The translations under genes were made by a program, and so were the position numbers. A model generated the notes under the pieces. It made no database searches. It was not told the origin of the DNA and saw nothing but the letters and a program-made list of their open reading frames with translations. From the NCBI GenBank assembly GCA_036268055.1, contig DATAUW010000009.1, forward strand, positions 62,001 to 126,000: a DNA stretch of 64,000 nt, read 5' to 3'. Positions 10,303 through 20,633 of this stretch are shown here, piece by piece (positions within the stretch are counted from its first letter, which is position 1; the number at the start of each line of letters is the position of its first letter). This DNA comes from Verrucomicrobiia bacterium (GTDB taxonomy: Bacteria > Verrucomicrobiota > Verrucomicrobiia > Limisphaerales > Pedosphaeraceae).

Positions 10303-11736
10303 ATGAATCGCGCGCGCCTAAAAATTTTCCGTATCGCTGCAACGTCGCCATATTTTATTTTGGCTTTTGCTGCGGGCCGATTGCAGGCAAAGGCTTCGGT
10401 TGTGGAGACTATTAAGGTGAGCGTTTTTCCAGACACGGTTGAAGCTCGAATTACAGACGACTTCATCGGGTTTGGCTATGAAACTTCTGCTGTGGCTCAG
10501 TCCAATTACTTCAGTGCGAAGGACAGAGACCTGGTCCGCCTTTATAAAAATTTGAGTTCACACGGATTGATTCGCATTGGTGGAATCATTTCGGATCATA
10601 CCCAATATATTCCCGACGGAACGTCCGTCGCACGCACGCAAACGGACTTGACCATCATCAATCAAAAGAACCTCGCCGACCTTGGCGAATTCGCGCGCGC
10701 GACTGGCTGGAAAATCATGTGGGGCCTGAATCTTGGAACTGGTTCGCGAGAGGAAGCTGTGCAGGAAGCGATCGCGGTGCGAGACGCGCTGGGTTCCAGT
10801 CTTCAGTCTTTTCAGATAGGCAACGAAGTCGAAGCTTTGAAACGCTTCGCTAAAAGTTATGAGACTTATCATGCGGCTTTTCTGGATTATAAGTCGGGCG
10901 TGCGAATGGCGCTGCCGGACGCGCCCTTTTCCGGGCCCGATTCGATTGGCAATCTGGCGTGGATCACAAATTTTGCCGCGACTGAATCTTCGGACATCAA
11001 ATTACTGACGCAGCATTACTATCGAGGCGGAGCCAAAGATTCGGCGACGACATTAGAAAAACTTCTTAAGCGTGATGACGCCTGGGACGCGCGATTGGCG
11101 CGATTGCGCGCCCTTTCGCGCGAATGTGGGATCGGTTTTCGCATCAATGAAGTTAATTCGTTCTCGGGCGGAGGAAAACCGGGCGTCAGCGATACTTTCG
11201 GTTCGGCGCTTTGGTGTCTGGATTATATGTTCATCCTCGCGTCGCACGGATGCGAAGGCATCAACCTGGAAACGGACATCAATCAACTCGGTTTCATTAG
11301 TCACTACTCGCCGATTGTGCATGATGAAACGGGACATTGCAGCGTGCGGCCGGAATATTACGGCATGCTGGCTTTCGCGATGGCGGGTAAGGGTGAACTG
11401 CTGAAACTTGCGCTTGAAAAAACGGACATCAACGTCTCTGCCTATGCCACGCGCGACCGCGATGGAATGCTGTGGATAACCGTGTTGAATAAAGATTTTA
11501 CTCGCGACGTAAATGCGGAAATCGCGTTGCCAGAAAATTATTCCAAGGCCGCAGCCTATCGTCTCAACGCACCTTCAATGGAGAGTAAAGATCATGTGAC
11601 TCTGGCTGGCGTGGAAATTTCGGCTGACGGCACATGGACATCGCCGACTCCTGAGCCACTTGCGACGGCCAACCAAGCAGTTTATTTGTCACTTCCTCAC
11701 GCGAGCGCGGTTCTCGTGCGGCTTGTCCGGCATTAA
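10303..11736 (+). CDS. Glycoside hydrolase family 79-like protein (beta-glucuronidase type)
   Basis: 477 residues with an N-terminal signal or anchor (LAFAAGRLQAKA). The N-terminal pattern, FIGFGYETSAV, then FFS-like spacing and GLIRIGG, followed by an (alpha/beta)8 barrel with IGNEVEAL (E175, likely acid/base) and RINEVNSFSGG (E283, likely nucleophile), matches GH79 beta-glucuronidases/heparanase-like enzymes. GCEGINLETDI with YSPI also fits, and so does a C-terminal beta-sandwich from about 385. It would remove glucuronosyl or 4-O-methyl-glucuronosyl residues from glycans such as arabinogalactan or glucuronoxylan. It is followed by GH2 in the same direction with no gap between frames, so co-transcription is likely. 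Confidence 0.78.
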   Translation: MNRARLKIFRIAATSPYFILAFAAGRLQAKASVVETIKVSVFPDTVEARITDDFIGFGYETSAVAQSNYFSAKDRDLVRLYKNLSSHGLIRIGGIISDHTQYIPDGTSVARTQTDLTIINQKNLADLGEFARATGWKIMWGLNLGTGSREEAVQEAIAVRDALGSSLQSFQIGNEVEALKRFAKSYETYHAAFLDYKSGVRMALPDAPFSGPDSIGNLAWITNFAATESSDIKLLTQHYYRGGAKDSATTLEKLLKRDDAWDARLARLRALSRECGIGFRINEVNSFSGGGKPGVSDTFGSALWCLDYMFILASHGCEGINLETDINQLGFISHYSPIVHDETGHCSVRPEYYGMLAFAMAGKGELLKLALEKTDINVSAYATRDRDGMLWITVLNKDFTRDVNAEIALPENYSKAAAYRLNAPSMESKDHVTLAGVEISADGTWTSPTPEPLATANQAVYLSLPHASAVLVRLVRH

Positions 11737-11811
11737 GTGGCAATGTTTCGAGGCTCGACAGTAATAATAGCGACTGCTAAATTTAATATGTTCCCGTGCC
11801 GAAAAATCCTT

Positions 11812-14112
11812 ATGCCCATTGCGCGATTTAAGACTTCTGGTTGCGTGATTTTGTGTGCCGCATTCTTCTGGATCCATCAAGCGCGCGCGGAATGGGCGGC
11901 GGCCAAAGCACCGTTGATGACGCGCTGGGCGGCAGAGGTCAGCCCCACAAATGTTTTGCCGGAATATCCACGCCCGCAACTCGTACGTCCCGAATGGTTG
12001 AATCTTAACGGCCTTTGGAATTACGCCATCACGCCCGATTCGATGAGTAGAATGCCGGAAACAAACGGCCAAATCCTGGTGCCCTTTCCCGTCGAGTCCG
12101 CGCTGTCGGGAGTCATGAAAAAATTCGATGAGCACAGCGTGTTGTGGTATCGGCGGACGTTCACCTTGCCAAAGGCGTGGGAAGAACAGCGAGTGCGTTT
12201 GCATTTCGGCGCGGTGGATTGGGAATGCCGCGTGATGGTGAACGACCAGGAAATCGGACGGCATCGCGGCGGCTACGATGCCTTCACTTTTGACATCACT
12301 GACGCGCTGAAATGGAATGACGCCGAGGAGATTTCCATTGCGGTGACGGACCCAACCGAAGGCGATCAGCCACACGGCAAACAATCCCGAAAGCCGGAAG
12401 GAATCTTTTACACGGCGTCATCGGGCATCTGGCAAACGGTTTGGCTCGAACCCGTGCCGGAGATTTGCATTGATCAATTACAACTCACGCCACTCATCAG
12501 CGCGGCAGCGCTGAAAGTGCGCGCCGCCGTCGCAAATAGTTCGGATCAATTAGTGATTGAAGCTGTGGCGAGCGCCAACGGAGTGGAAGTCGGGCGTGTC
12601 ACCAGCGGACCGAATCAGACAGCATTGCTGACTATCGCCGCGCCGCATTTGTGGTCGCCGGACGACCCGTTTCTGTATGATTTGCGCGTGACACTCAAGG
12701 ATGGCGACCGCGTGCTAGACACAGTCACGAGTTATTTCGGCATGCGCGAAATCGGATTGAAAAAGGATGCTCACGGGCGAACGGCGATCGCCTTGAACGG
12801 GCGTTTTATTTTTGAGATCGGGACGCTCGACCAGGGATTCTGGCCGGACGGAAATTACACCGCGCCCACAGACAGCGCCTTGCGATACGACATTGAGTTC
12901 TTGAAAAACGTCGGTTTCAACCTGATCCGCAAACACGTCAAAGTCGAGCCTCAACGCTGGTATTATTGGTGCGATAAATTAGGCCTGCTGGTTTGGCAGG
13001 ACATGCCCAGCGGCGGCAACGGTACGCCCGAAGCGCGGCAGGACTTTGAACTGGAACTGACGCATCTCATCACTGGAATGTATAACCATCCGAGCATTGT
13101 CCAATGGGTTTTATTCAATGAGGGCTGGGGGCAATACGACACCGAGCGTCTCGTGCAAGTCATCAAAACAATTGATCCGAATCGCCTGGTGGATGACGCC
13201 AGCGGCTGGACGGACATGCACACTGGCGACATGATGGACGTGCATAGTTATCCCGAACCGGTCGGCGCGGAATTGGACCCAACGCGCGCATTCGTGCTCG
13301 GCGAGTACGGCGGCATCGGCATCCGCATCACTAACCATTGCTGGGTAAGCAAATCCTGGGGATACAAAATGGTGGGCCTGGAACAATTACCCGGCTGGTA
13401 TGTGCGCTTGTTGCATGAAATTTGGAACCTGCATGACAAGGTCGGCTTGAGCGCGGCCGTGTACACACAGACCACGGACATCGAGAGCGAATGCAATGGA
13501 TTGATGACTTACGATCGCGCGGTGATGAAACTCAAACCCGAATTGATCCGCTCGGCCAATCTCGGCATCTTCACCAATCTCATCGCCGAACTGGGCGACA
13601 AGCTTGGAGCGGCGGATTACATTCCGGTCCAGACGACCAACCAGCAACTCTACAGCAACACTGTTAATCGCGTTATCGTTTCAGATGCCATCGTGGATCA
13701 GCCCGCGTGGCGTTACACCGTGAAACAACCCACGAGTGATTGGTCACAACCGGATTTTGACGACTCAGCCTGGATTGAAGGCGTCGCCGGTTTCGGCACG
13801 ACCGGAACGCCTGGCTCAATCGTCAATACACTCTGGAAAACGAGCAACATCTGGCTTCGGCGAAAAATCATCTTGCAGGATACCGACTTGAAAAACATTA
13901 AACTGCAACTCCACCACGACGACGATGTGGAAGTTTACCTGAATGGCGTGCTGGCATTTTCGCAAAAGAGCTATTTAAAGAATTACGGCGAATTCGACAT
14001 TAATCCCGAGGCGCAACGAGCGCTAAAGTCCGGCATCAATACCCTGTCGGCACACTGTCACCAGACCCGTGGCGGCCAGTTCATTGATGTCGGAATCATC
14101 AGGGCGAAATAG
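11812..14112 (+). CDS. Glycoside hydrolase family 2 protein (secreted) with extra C-terminal domain
   Basis: 766 residues from the ATG at 11812. That start gives a clean signal peptide (MPIARFKTSGCVILCAAFFW to RAEW); the frame is open from a GTG at 11737. GH2 layout: sugar-binding jelly roll (about 50-215), Ig-like sandwich (220-310), TIM barrel (315-590). HPSIVQWVLFNEGWGQ carries the acid/base E437, and VLGEYGG carries the nucleophile E498. The activity could be beta-galactosidase, beta-glucuronidase or beta-mannosidase. A further ~150-residue beta-sandwich (WRYTVKQP, then LRRKIILQ and EVYLNGVLAF) resembles the GH2 sugar-binding fold and probably binds glycan. It lies directly behind the GH79 gene. 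Confidence 0.88.
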   Translation: MPIARFKTSGCVILCAAFFWIHQARAEWAAAKAPLMTRWAAEVSPTNVLPEYPRPQLVRPEWLNLNGLWNYAITPDSMSRMPETNGQILVPFPVESALSGVMKKFDEHSVLWYRRTFTLPKAWEEQRVRLHFGAVDWECRVMVNDQEIGRHRGGYDAFTFDITDALKWNDAEEISIAVTDPTEGDQPHGKQSRKPEGIFYTASSGIWQTVWLEPVPEICIDQLQLTPLISAAALKVRAAVANSSDQLVIEAVASANGVEVGRVTSGPNQTALLTIAAPHLWSPDDPFLYDLRVTLKDGDRVLDTVTSYFGMREIGLKKDAHGRTAIALNGRFIFEIGTLDQGFWPDGNYTAPTDSALRYDIEFLKNVGFNLIRKHVKVEPQRWYYWCDKLGLLVWQDMPSGGNGTPEARQDFELELTHLITGMYNHPSIVQWVLFNEGWGQYDTERLVQVIKTIDPNRLVDDASGWTDMHTGDMMDVHSYPEPVGAELDPTRAFVLGEYGGIGIRITNHCWVSKSWGYKMVGLEQLPGWYVRLLHEIWNLHDKVGLSAAVYTQTTDIESECNGLMTYDRAVMKLKPELIRSANLGIFTNLIAELGDKLGAADYIPVQTTNQQLYSNTVNRVIVSDAIVDQPAWRYTVKQPTSDWSQPDFDDSAWIEGVAGFGTTGTPGSIVNTLWKTSNIWLRRKIILQDTDLKNIKLQLHHDDDVEVYLNGVLAFSQKSYLKNYGEFDINPEAQRALKSGINTLSAHCHQTRGGQFIDVGIIRAK

Positions 14113-14183
14113 CTCCAGCCAAACCGCAGTTAAACGGACAGAGCATCGCACCATTCAGAAATGCGCGGATAAAGCGGGGGCGA

Positions 14184-15329
14184 TTACTGCGTCGAGAACT
14201 TATAGACAATCGTGTTCTCGTAATTTTGCCCGGGCTTGAGTTCAACGCTTGGAAACTCGGGATGATTTGGCGAGTCGGGATAATGCTGCGGTTCCATCAC
14301 TAAGGCGTCGCGGAATTTATAGACCCAGCCGCCTTTGCCGGTGATGGTGGAATCCAGAAAATTACCCGAGTAGAATTGCAAGCCCGGTTGATCCGACCAG
14401 ACTTCCATCACACGCCCGGTCGTGGGCTCAGTGACCCGCGCGCACAATCCGAATTGCCCCATCGGCTTGGCGAGGATCCAGTTATGGTCGTAACCATTCC
14501 CGAATTTCAACTGTTGATCGTCCTGCCCAATACGCGCGCCAATCGCCGTCGGTATGCGGAAATCGAACGGTGTTCCCTCGACCGGACGTAATTCGCCCGT
14601 CGGAATCAGTGTGCTGTCCACCGGCGTGAATTTGTCTGCGTTGATGTAAACGACGTGATCCAGAATTTCGCCCTTGCCAGCCAAATTGAAATACGAATGG
14701 TCGGTCAAATTGCAAATCGTATCTTTGTCCGTCGTCGCGTGGAAGACGACACGGATGGCATTGTCTTCCATCAGCGTATAATCCGCCGTGACCGACAGTG
14801 TGCCCGGATAACCTTCTTCTCCATCCTTGCTCACGTACGTCAGTTTGAGTCCAGGCCCTTCAGGACTCCAATTTTCCTTCGCCTTCCAGACAACTTTATC
14901 GAAACCTTTGAGGCCGCCGTGAAGTGAGTTTGGCCCATTGTTCACCGCCAAAGTATAGTTGACTCCATCCAGCGTGAATTTGCCCTTGGCGATACGGTTG
15001 CCATAACGCCCGATCAATGCGCCAAAATAAGGGCTGTTGGTCAGGTAACCGTCAATCGTATCGTAACCCAGCACAACGTCGCCGAAATTTCCGCTCTTAT
15101 CTTTTACCTTGAGCGATTGCATGATCCCGCCGTAAGTCATGATTCGCGCTTCGGTGCCGCTTTCATTGCGCAAGGTGTAAATCTCAACCGGCGTCCCATC
15201 CAAAGTTTTGCCGAAGGACGCCTTATCAATGGAACCGCCGGGTTTGTCCATCGAGGAACAGCCGGTCAACAATGCGGCGCTGAGGCCGATGGCGAGGCAA
15301 AAACTTTTTGTGCTCATCAATTCTTTCAT
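14184..15329 (-). CDS. galM: Aldose 1-epimerase (mutarotase) lipoprotein
   Basis: 381 residues from the ATG complementary to 15327-15329. It begins with a lipoprotein signal whose lipobox is LLTGC, so it is probably anchored on the outer or inner membrane facing the periplasm. It interconverts alpha and beta anomers of aldoses such as galactose or glucose released by the neighbouring hydrolases. Diagnostic blocks are IGRYGNRIAKGKFTLDG, NNGPNSLHGG, NLTDHSYFNLAG (catalytic His) and MEPQHYPDSPNHPEFPS (catalytic Glu). Its upstream region, shared divergently with a GH5-like gene, holds operator copy B. Confidence 0.93.
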   Translation of the reverse strand: MKELMSTKSFCLAIGLSAALLTGCSSMDKPGGSIDKASFGKTLDGTPVEIYTLRNESGTEARIMTYGGIMQSLKVKDKSGNFGDVVLGYDTIDGYLTNSPYFGALIGRYGNRIAKGKFTLDGVNYTLAVNNGPNSLHGGLKGFDKVVWKAKENWSPEGPGLKLTYVSKDGEEGYPGTLSVTADYTLMEDNAIRVVFHATTDKDTICNLTDHSYFNLAGKGEILDHVVYINADKFTPVDSTLIPTGELRPVEGTPFDFRIPTAIGARIGQDDQQLKFGNGYDHNWILAKPMGQFGLCARVTEPTTGRVMEVWSDQPGLQFYSGNFLDSTITGKGGWVYKFRDALVMEPQHYPDSPNHPEFPSVELKPGQNYENTIVYKFSTQ

Positions 15330-15557
15330 GGTTTGTTGGGATTGGAGGTCAGTGGTTTGATTATCGCGAATTGCGTATAACAAAAGCCGAAAAGGTTTGG
15401 CTTGTCCAGTTGCGGATGCGCCAAAACTTTGAAATATTTTTTAACAACACAGTATGCGACACGTTATGACTCACGCGGCGGACATTATTCCGATCATGCT
15501 GATGCCAGCCTGCTTTAAGGTGTTCGACAAGCTTGCCCGTCCTCAAACAATTTGTCA

Positions 15558-15577
15558 TGTAGCCATATAAGGCCACA
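15558..15577. promoter_or_regulatory. XylR-type operator candidate, copy B
   Basis: Palindrome TGTAGCC-N6-GGCCACA between divergent galM and the GH5-like gene. With the flanks (TCA before, TGA after) the symmetry extends to 26 bp (15555-15580) with one mismatched pair in the arms. Confidence 0.62.
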
Positions 15578-15696
15578 TGACTGATGAACGGGTTCTCTGC
15601 GAGTATGGCCGGCTTAGCCCCGCGATGAAGCGTACAATGATTGGCCACGCCGTGACCAACTGCTTAAATTCGGGAGTTATTGAATGCTTTAAAATT

Positions 15697-16806
15697 ATGA
15701 AAAACAAATTAACCGCGATTTTATTCGGAGCTTTCCTCCTTGCCGGCGCGAATGTCTTCGCGCAATCACCGTGGACTCCTGAACAGGCACATGAATGGTA
15801 TGGCAAACGCCCGCCGCTGGTGGGTTGCAATTTCACCCCGAGCACGGCGATCAACCAGCTTGAAATGTGGCAGGCGGATACGTTCGACCCGGTGACGATT
15901 GACCGCGAACTCGGCTGGGCGGAACAAATCGGTTTCACAAGCGTGCGGGTGTTTCTGCACAACCTTTTGTGGCAACAGGACTCGAAAGGGTTTTTGAAGC
16001 GCATGGATCGTTTTTTGGAAATCGCGCACCAGCATCATATCGGAGCGGTGTTTGTATTATTTGATTCATGCTGGGACCCGAATCCGACGCTCGGCAAACA
16101 ACGCGAACCGCGCCCGTTCGTCCATAATTCCGGCTGGGTGCAAAGCCCGGGAATAGAAATGTTGGCGCATCCTGAGCGATTTGAGGAATTGAAGCCATAC
16201 GTCGAGGGTGTCGTCGGACATTTCCGCAATGATCCGCGCGTGGATTTTTGGGATGTGTTCAATGAGCCGGACAACGGCAACGACACAGCGTATGGAAAAA
16301 TCGAACTCACCGGCAAGAATGAGATGACACTCATCCTGCTTCAGGAAGCTTTTGCCTGGGCGCGCGAAGCGAAACCCAGCCAGCCGCTGTCTTCCGGTGT
16401 GTGGCGCGGCGATTGGGCGCAGCCCGAAAAACTTTCCCCGACGGAACGCGTGCAATTACAGAATTCGGACGTGATCACGTTTCACAATTACGGTCCGCTG
16501 GCTGGATTGGAAAAGTGTGTGGAACATCTACGCCGTTATCAGCGCCCGATTATTTGCACGGAATATATGGCGCGGCCCGTGGGCAGTCGCTTTGATCCCA
16601 ATCTAAAATATATGTGCGACCAGCATGTCGGCGCTTACAACTGGGGATTTGTCTCCGGCAAAACGCAGACCATCTATCCGTGGGATTCGTGGAGCAAGAC
16701 CTACACAGCAGAGCCGCCGGTGTGGTTTCACGACATCTTTCGCGCCGACGGAACGCCTTACGACCCCAAAGAGGTCAGTTACATCAAGAGCGTGACGCTG
16801 AAATAA
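15697..16806 (+). CDS. GH5-like cellulase-fold hydrolase (secreted)
   Basis: 369 residues from ATG 15697, which starts a signal peptide (MKNKLTAILFGAFLLAGANV to FAQS). The frame is open further upstream, but that part would overlap the operator and has no secretory character. It is a clan GH-A (beta/alpha)8 barrel. FWDVFNEPDNG carries the acid/base E190, and IICTEYMARP carries the nucleophile E289. Similar proteins are often labelled 1,4-beta-xylanase. The real substrate is uncertain; GH5, GH39 or an unclassified GH-A family are all possible. Divergent from galM and probably under the same operator. Confidence 0.75.
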   Translation: MKNKLTAILFGAFLLAGANVFAQSPWTPEQAHEWYGKRPPLVGCNFTPSTAINQLEMWQADTFDPVTIDRELGWAEQIGFTSVRVFLHNLLWQQDSKGFLKRMDRFLEIAHQHHIGAVFVLFDSCWDPNPTLGKQREPRPFVHNSGWVQSPGIEMLAHPERFEELKPYVEGVVGHFRNDPRVDFWDVFNEPDNGNDTAYGKIELTGKNEMTLILLQEAFAWAREAKPSQPLSSGVWRGDWAQPEKLSPTERVQLQNSDVITFHNYGPLAGLEKCVEHLRRYQRPIICTEYMARPVGSRFDPNLKYMCDQHVGAYNWGFVSGKTQTIYPWDSWSKTYTAEPPVWFHDIFRADGTPYDPKEVSYIKSVTLK

Positions 16807-16844
16807 CTTTGCGAAACTCGCTGTGCGAAAAATTGCAAAAAATA

Positions 16845-17489
16845 TCATTTGAGATATTTCGCAACGGCCTCCGCGCGCGTGTGGACGTGGAGTTTTTCGT
16901 AGATGCGCCGCACGTAGCTGCGCACGGTGTGAATGCTCACGCCAAGGCTGTCCGCAGTCTGTTTGTAGCCCTGCCCCGCCGCGAGTTGATCCAAAACTTC
17001 GCGTTCGCGCGCGGAAAGTTCCACGCTGTTTTCTTCCGGGCTTTGCCGCCGGATGGTTCCCGCCTGTAATAATTGAACGACCTTGCGCGCGATGGGCGCT
17101 GACATCGGCGAACCGCCTTCAACAACTTCGCGAATGGCTTCCACCAACTTTTCCGGCGGCTGGCGTTTCAACAAATAACCGCTCGCGCCGGCTTTCAGTG
17201 CGTCGAAGATCAACTCCATGTCTTCAAAAACCGTGAGCATGATGACCTGCACTTGCGGCATCTGCGCTTTCAATCGGCGCACACATTCGATCCCATCCAT
17301 GCCCTGCATTTTTATGTCCATCAATACAACCGATGGCTTATCGCTTGGCAGCTTCGCCAATGCTTCCTCAGCGGTCGCGTACTGGCTGACGAATTGAAAT
17401 GCGCCGGCTTTTTTTAAGTAGCCGATGATGCTTTCGCGCAACCCGGATTCGTCGTCAACAATCGAAACCATGATGGGGTTCTGTTTCAT
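16845..17489 (-). CDS. NarL/LuxR-family response regulator
   Basis: 214 residues. The receiver domain (about 8-125) shows VDDE, the phospho-acceptor Asp in VVLMDIKMQGMDG, and a lysine in YLLKRQPPEK. A LuxR helix-turn-helix follows (about 150-212: ELSAREREVLDQLAAGQGYK, then SIHTVRSYVRRIYEKL). It overlaps the upstream histidine kinase by 4 bp, so the two are translationally coupled and a cognate pair. Targets are probably hydrolase genes in this block (inference). Confidence 0.93.
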   Translation of the reverse strand: MKQNPIMVSIVDDESGLRESIIGYLKKAGAFQFVSQYATAEEALAKLPSDKPSVVLMDIKMQGMDGIECVRRLKAQMPQVQVIMLTVFEDMELIFDALKAGASGYLLKRQPPEKLVEAIREVVEGGSPMSAPIARKVVQLLQAGTIRRQSPEENSVELSAREREVLDQLAAGQGYKQTADSLGVSIHTVRSYVRRIYEKLHVHTRAEAVAKYLK

Positions 17490-20400
17490 ATTTTTTGTTT
17501 TGTCGCGCCGTTCACCGGAACTCGAAATGTCACAACCGTCCCCTTCCCAATGTCGCTTTTCAATTCGTATTCGCCGCCGACTGATTGCAATCGCAAGCGC
17601 TGGTTCGCCAAGCCGTGATGCTCACGCTCGCCGTGCGATATGACGCTGCCGTTCTTTTTCACGGACTGAAAACCCGAGCCATTGTCGCTCACAGTGATTT
17701 CGAGCAGCCCATTTTTAAGTCTCATTTCCACGCGCACAAGCGTCGCGCCGGAATGCTTCATGGCATTCGCCAGCGCTTCCTTGAACGCGAGCAAAACATT
17801 ATGACGCAGTTCGGCCGACACCGGCGGGTCGGGCAAATCCTTTGGCAGGGATAATTGGCATTCGATGGAAGTGTTTTGGAAATATTCTACCGCGCTGTGG
17901 CCGAGATAAGCCACCAGATGTTCGAGCGTGTCATTGCGCGGGTTCACTGCCCAAACCATTTGATCCAATGATTGCAACAGGTCGCGCGAAGTGTTGGCGA
18001 TGGAATGCACTTTGCCCTCGTGCGCCTCGGTGTCTTTCAATTCGCTTTTGACATGTTCGCTGAGAAAGGAAATTTTGGCGAGCTTGCTGCCGATTTCGTC
18101 GTGCATGTCCTGGGCGATGCGCATCCGCTCGCGCGCCATTTCCTGGCTGTGCTCCAGCGCTTGCAATCGGCGCCGGAGGCGGCGATGCGAAACAATACGC
18201 GCCGTGACCGCCACGCCAATGATCAGCACGGCCGCATACAACGCCAGTGCCCAGCGCGCGCGCCACATCGGCGGCGAAATAATGAAGGAAAAACTTGCTC
18301 CATCAAGATTCCAGATCCCGTCGGGATTGCAGGCGATAACGCGAAAAGTATAGAGGCCGTACGGCAGCGAGCCGTAATGTGCCTGGCGCGTCATTGAATT
18401 TCCTTCAATCCAGTCGGCATCAAAACCCTCCACCTTGTAGCGGAATCGGACTTTCTCTGGAGCCGAAAGGCATGGCGCGGTGAACTCAAAATCCAACTCA
18501 TGCAAGTCGGAAGGGAGTTTCGCCGGTTGATTTTTCGGAGCCACATCGCCGGAAACACCGAACTTGAATGACTTGACGATTTGATTGTTCGCCCGGACGG
18601 ATTCCAAATAAACCAGTGGCGGAATCCGATCGGTGATCCAGCCGCGCGGATCGAAGCAAAGCAGGCCGCCGCCCGTGGCGAACCAGAGCAAACCGTCCCG
18701 CGATAATAGCGTCGCCGGCCAGCCCGCGCTGGTCATTTCGCCGCCGGCAAAATCCAGGACCAGGCGCGTCCAGGGAAAAACTCCGGTTTTGATGGCATCC
18801 TCTAATTCCGTTTGTCGCGCCCGAAAAATTCCTTTCGCGCAGGTAAGGTACATGCTGCCGGTCGCGTCGAATCCGATGCTAAAAATATTCGTGTCCGGCA
18901 AACCATCCTGGGCATTCCACGCGGTGAAAGTATCGCCTGCCAGGCAGGCCAATCCCGCGCCTTCGGTTGAGATCCACAATCGCCCTGCGGAATCCTGGCA
19001 CAAACTGGAAATGGTTTTTCCCGCCAGCGCGCGCGTCACTCGCGTTTCAGTCATCGAATTGGTGCTATGCACAATTAATCTCCCTTTGGTCGTGCCCACC
19101 CAGACCTCGTTCGTTCCAAATGGCAGCAAGGCGCTGATGCCTCCATACATGACGCCATCGGAGTGCAGGCGCGCGCCGGCAAAGTGATACAGATGACCAT
19201 CTCCCGCTCCCATCCACACAACTCCCCCCGCGCCAATGCCGGTTGCCGTCACCAAGTCCTCGGACAAACCGTTTGCAGTGGTATAATCCACGCGATTGGA
19301 ATTGTGCAACCGGCTCAGACCGACTCCCATCGTCGCCGCCCAGAGTGTTCCGTCGGGAGTCGCGCTTATTGAACGCACGGTTTGATGAATGCCATCTCCA
19401 TCAAGGTCCTTGTAAGGCTCGAAATGTTCAGTGTTGCCATAAAACAATCCACCATTGGCGAACGCCACCCAGATTTTTCCCGAGGCATCCTCGGTCACAC
19501 ACGTCGCGGGAGTGGTTGGCAGCCCCTGGACTGCTCCGAATTCCCGGATGCGCTCCGGGCGCAACTGAATAAGACCGCCGCCGTCCGTGCCGAGCCACAA
19601 ACTGCCTTCGCGATCCTCGCAGATGGCGCGCACGTCATTGGGAAGCCGCCCGTCACGAATCGTCACCGGACGAAAGCGTCCGCCGATGAATTCAAACAGC
19701 CCCTGCCCGCTGGTGCCGATCCAAAGCCGCCCGTCGCGTCCCTCGTGGAAACTCCAGATGCGCACCGAAGGCGCCTGGCCATTGCGGAAATAATTAAAGC
19801 GTTTGCCGCCATTAAGATTGATCAGGTACGTGTCACCGTAAGCCCAAAGATTGTGCTGCTGATCCTCGTAAACGCCGAGAAATTCGGGACTGCGCCCCTG
19901 GCTGTCTACGTCGAAATTATAGGGATGAAAACGCCCGGCTTCAAAAACACTGACGCCCGAGCGAGTAGTCACCCAAATCGTGTGCGAGCGCGCAATGTAA
20001 ACACTGGAAATGGCATCGTCCGGCAAACCATCCTTCGACGTGAACTGCTTGAAATTTTTTCCGTTCCACAGATCGAGGCCGGCGTGCGTGCCGATCCACA
20101 ACCGGCCGTTGGGATCGGTTGCAAGGCTCGTTATCGAATCACTGGAAAGGCCCTGGGCCTTTTGATAATGCGAGATAGCACCGGCGGCGATGGAATACAA
20201 TCCCTGTTGCTGCGTGCCGATCCACAAGCTTCCGTTTTCATCTTCACAAAGGTCGCTGACGCGCAATGGCTCTGTGCGTTTATCCGGAAAAGTAATGGTG
20301 GACAGATGAACACCGTCAAACCGCGCAAGGCCGTCCTGCGTGCCGATCCACAAATATCCATCGCGGGTTTGCAGAACTGCGGTGACGGAATTTTGTGGCA

Positions 20401-20617
20401 GGCCATCGGCCTTGGTCCAGGCGCGTGACTGAAAAGTTTCCTGGTTGAGCATCGGAGCCGGCAAGTCACCAATGCCCGCGCAAGTGGCGACCGAGGCAGA
20501 GAAGATCAGAAAAACGATGTACCTTAAAATGCTCACTTCGCGGCCAACCGTATCCGAAAAAACGAAGCTTAACAACTTCCTAACTTCGGACTGCCACGCA
20601 GGCGCGCATGTGCGCAC
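17486..20617 (-). CDS. Two-component sensor kinase with beta-propeller sensor
   Basis: 1,043 residues from ATG. A GTG at 20536 would start directly before the hydrophobic segment SILRYIVFLIFSASV and is a fair alternative. The periplasmic part is two-component-regulator propeller repeats (about 60-690, recurring LWIGT.GGL and GLPDN motifs), then a Y_Y_Y domain (about 710-785). A membrane helix (about 789-810) follows, then HisKA_3 with the phospho-accepting His in RIAQDMHDEIGSKL (about 836) and HATPase (NAMKHSGA, SDNGSGF; about 945-1030). The sensor resembles Bacteroides hybrid regulators that bind oligosaccharides, but here kinase and regulator are separate genes. Only 16 bp separate it from the XylR-like gene upstream. 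Confidence 0.93.
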   Translation of the reverse strand: MRTCAPAWQSEVRKLLSFVFSDTVGREVSILRYIVFLIFSASVATCAGIGDLPAPMLNQETFQSRAWTKADGLPQNSVTAVLQTRDGYLWIGTQDGLARFDGVHLSTITFPDKRTEPLRVSDLCEDENGSLWIGTQQQGLYSIAAGAISHYQKAQGLSSDSITSLATDPNGRLWIGTHAGLDLWNGKNFKQFTSKDGLPDDAISSVYIARSHTIWVTTRSGVSVFEAGRFHPYNFDVDSQGRSPEFLGVYEDQQHNLWAYGDTYLINLNGGKRFNYFRNGQAPSVRIWSFHEGRDGRLWIGTSGQGLFEFIGGRFRPVTIRDGRLPNDVRAICEDREGSLWLGTDGGGLIQLRPERIREFGAVQGLPTTPATCVTEDASGKIWVAFANGGLFYGNTEHFEPYKDLDGDGIHQTVRSISATPDGTLWAATMGVGLSRLHNSNRVDYTTANGLSEDLVTATGIGAGGVVWMGAGDGHLYHFAGARLHSDGVMYGGISALLPFGTNEVWVGTTKGRLIVHSTNSMTETRVTRALAGKTISSLCQDSAGRLWISTEGAGLACLAGDTFTAWNAQDGLPDTNIFSIGFDATGSMYLTCAKGIFRARQTELEDAIKTGVFPWTRLVLDFAGGEMTSAGWPATLLSRDGLLWFATGGGLLCFDPRGWITDRIPPLVYLESVRANNQIVKSFKFGVSGDVAPKNQPAKLPSDLHELDFEFTAPCLSAPEKVRFRYKVEGFDADWIEGNSMTRQAHYGSLPYGLYTFRVIACNPDGIWNLDGASFSFIISPPMWRARWALALYAAVLIIGVAVTARIVSHRRLRRRLQALEHSQEMARERMRIAQDMHDEIGSKLAKISFLSEHVKSELKDTEAHEGKVHSIANTSRDLLQSLDQMVWAVNPRNDTLEHLVAYLGHSAVEYFQNTSIECQLSLPKDLPDPPVSAELRHNVLLAFKEALANAMKHSGATLVRVEMRLKNGLLEITVSDNGSGFQSVKKNGSVISHGEREHHGLANQRLRLQSVGGEYELKSDIGKGTVVTFRVPVNGATKQKI

Positions 20618-20633
20618 TGCCGCTCAAAACATT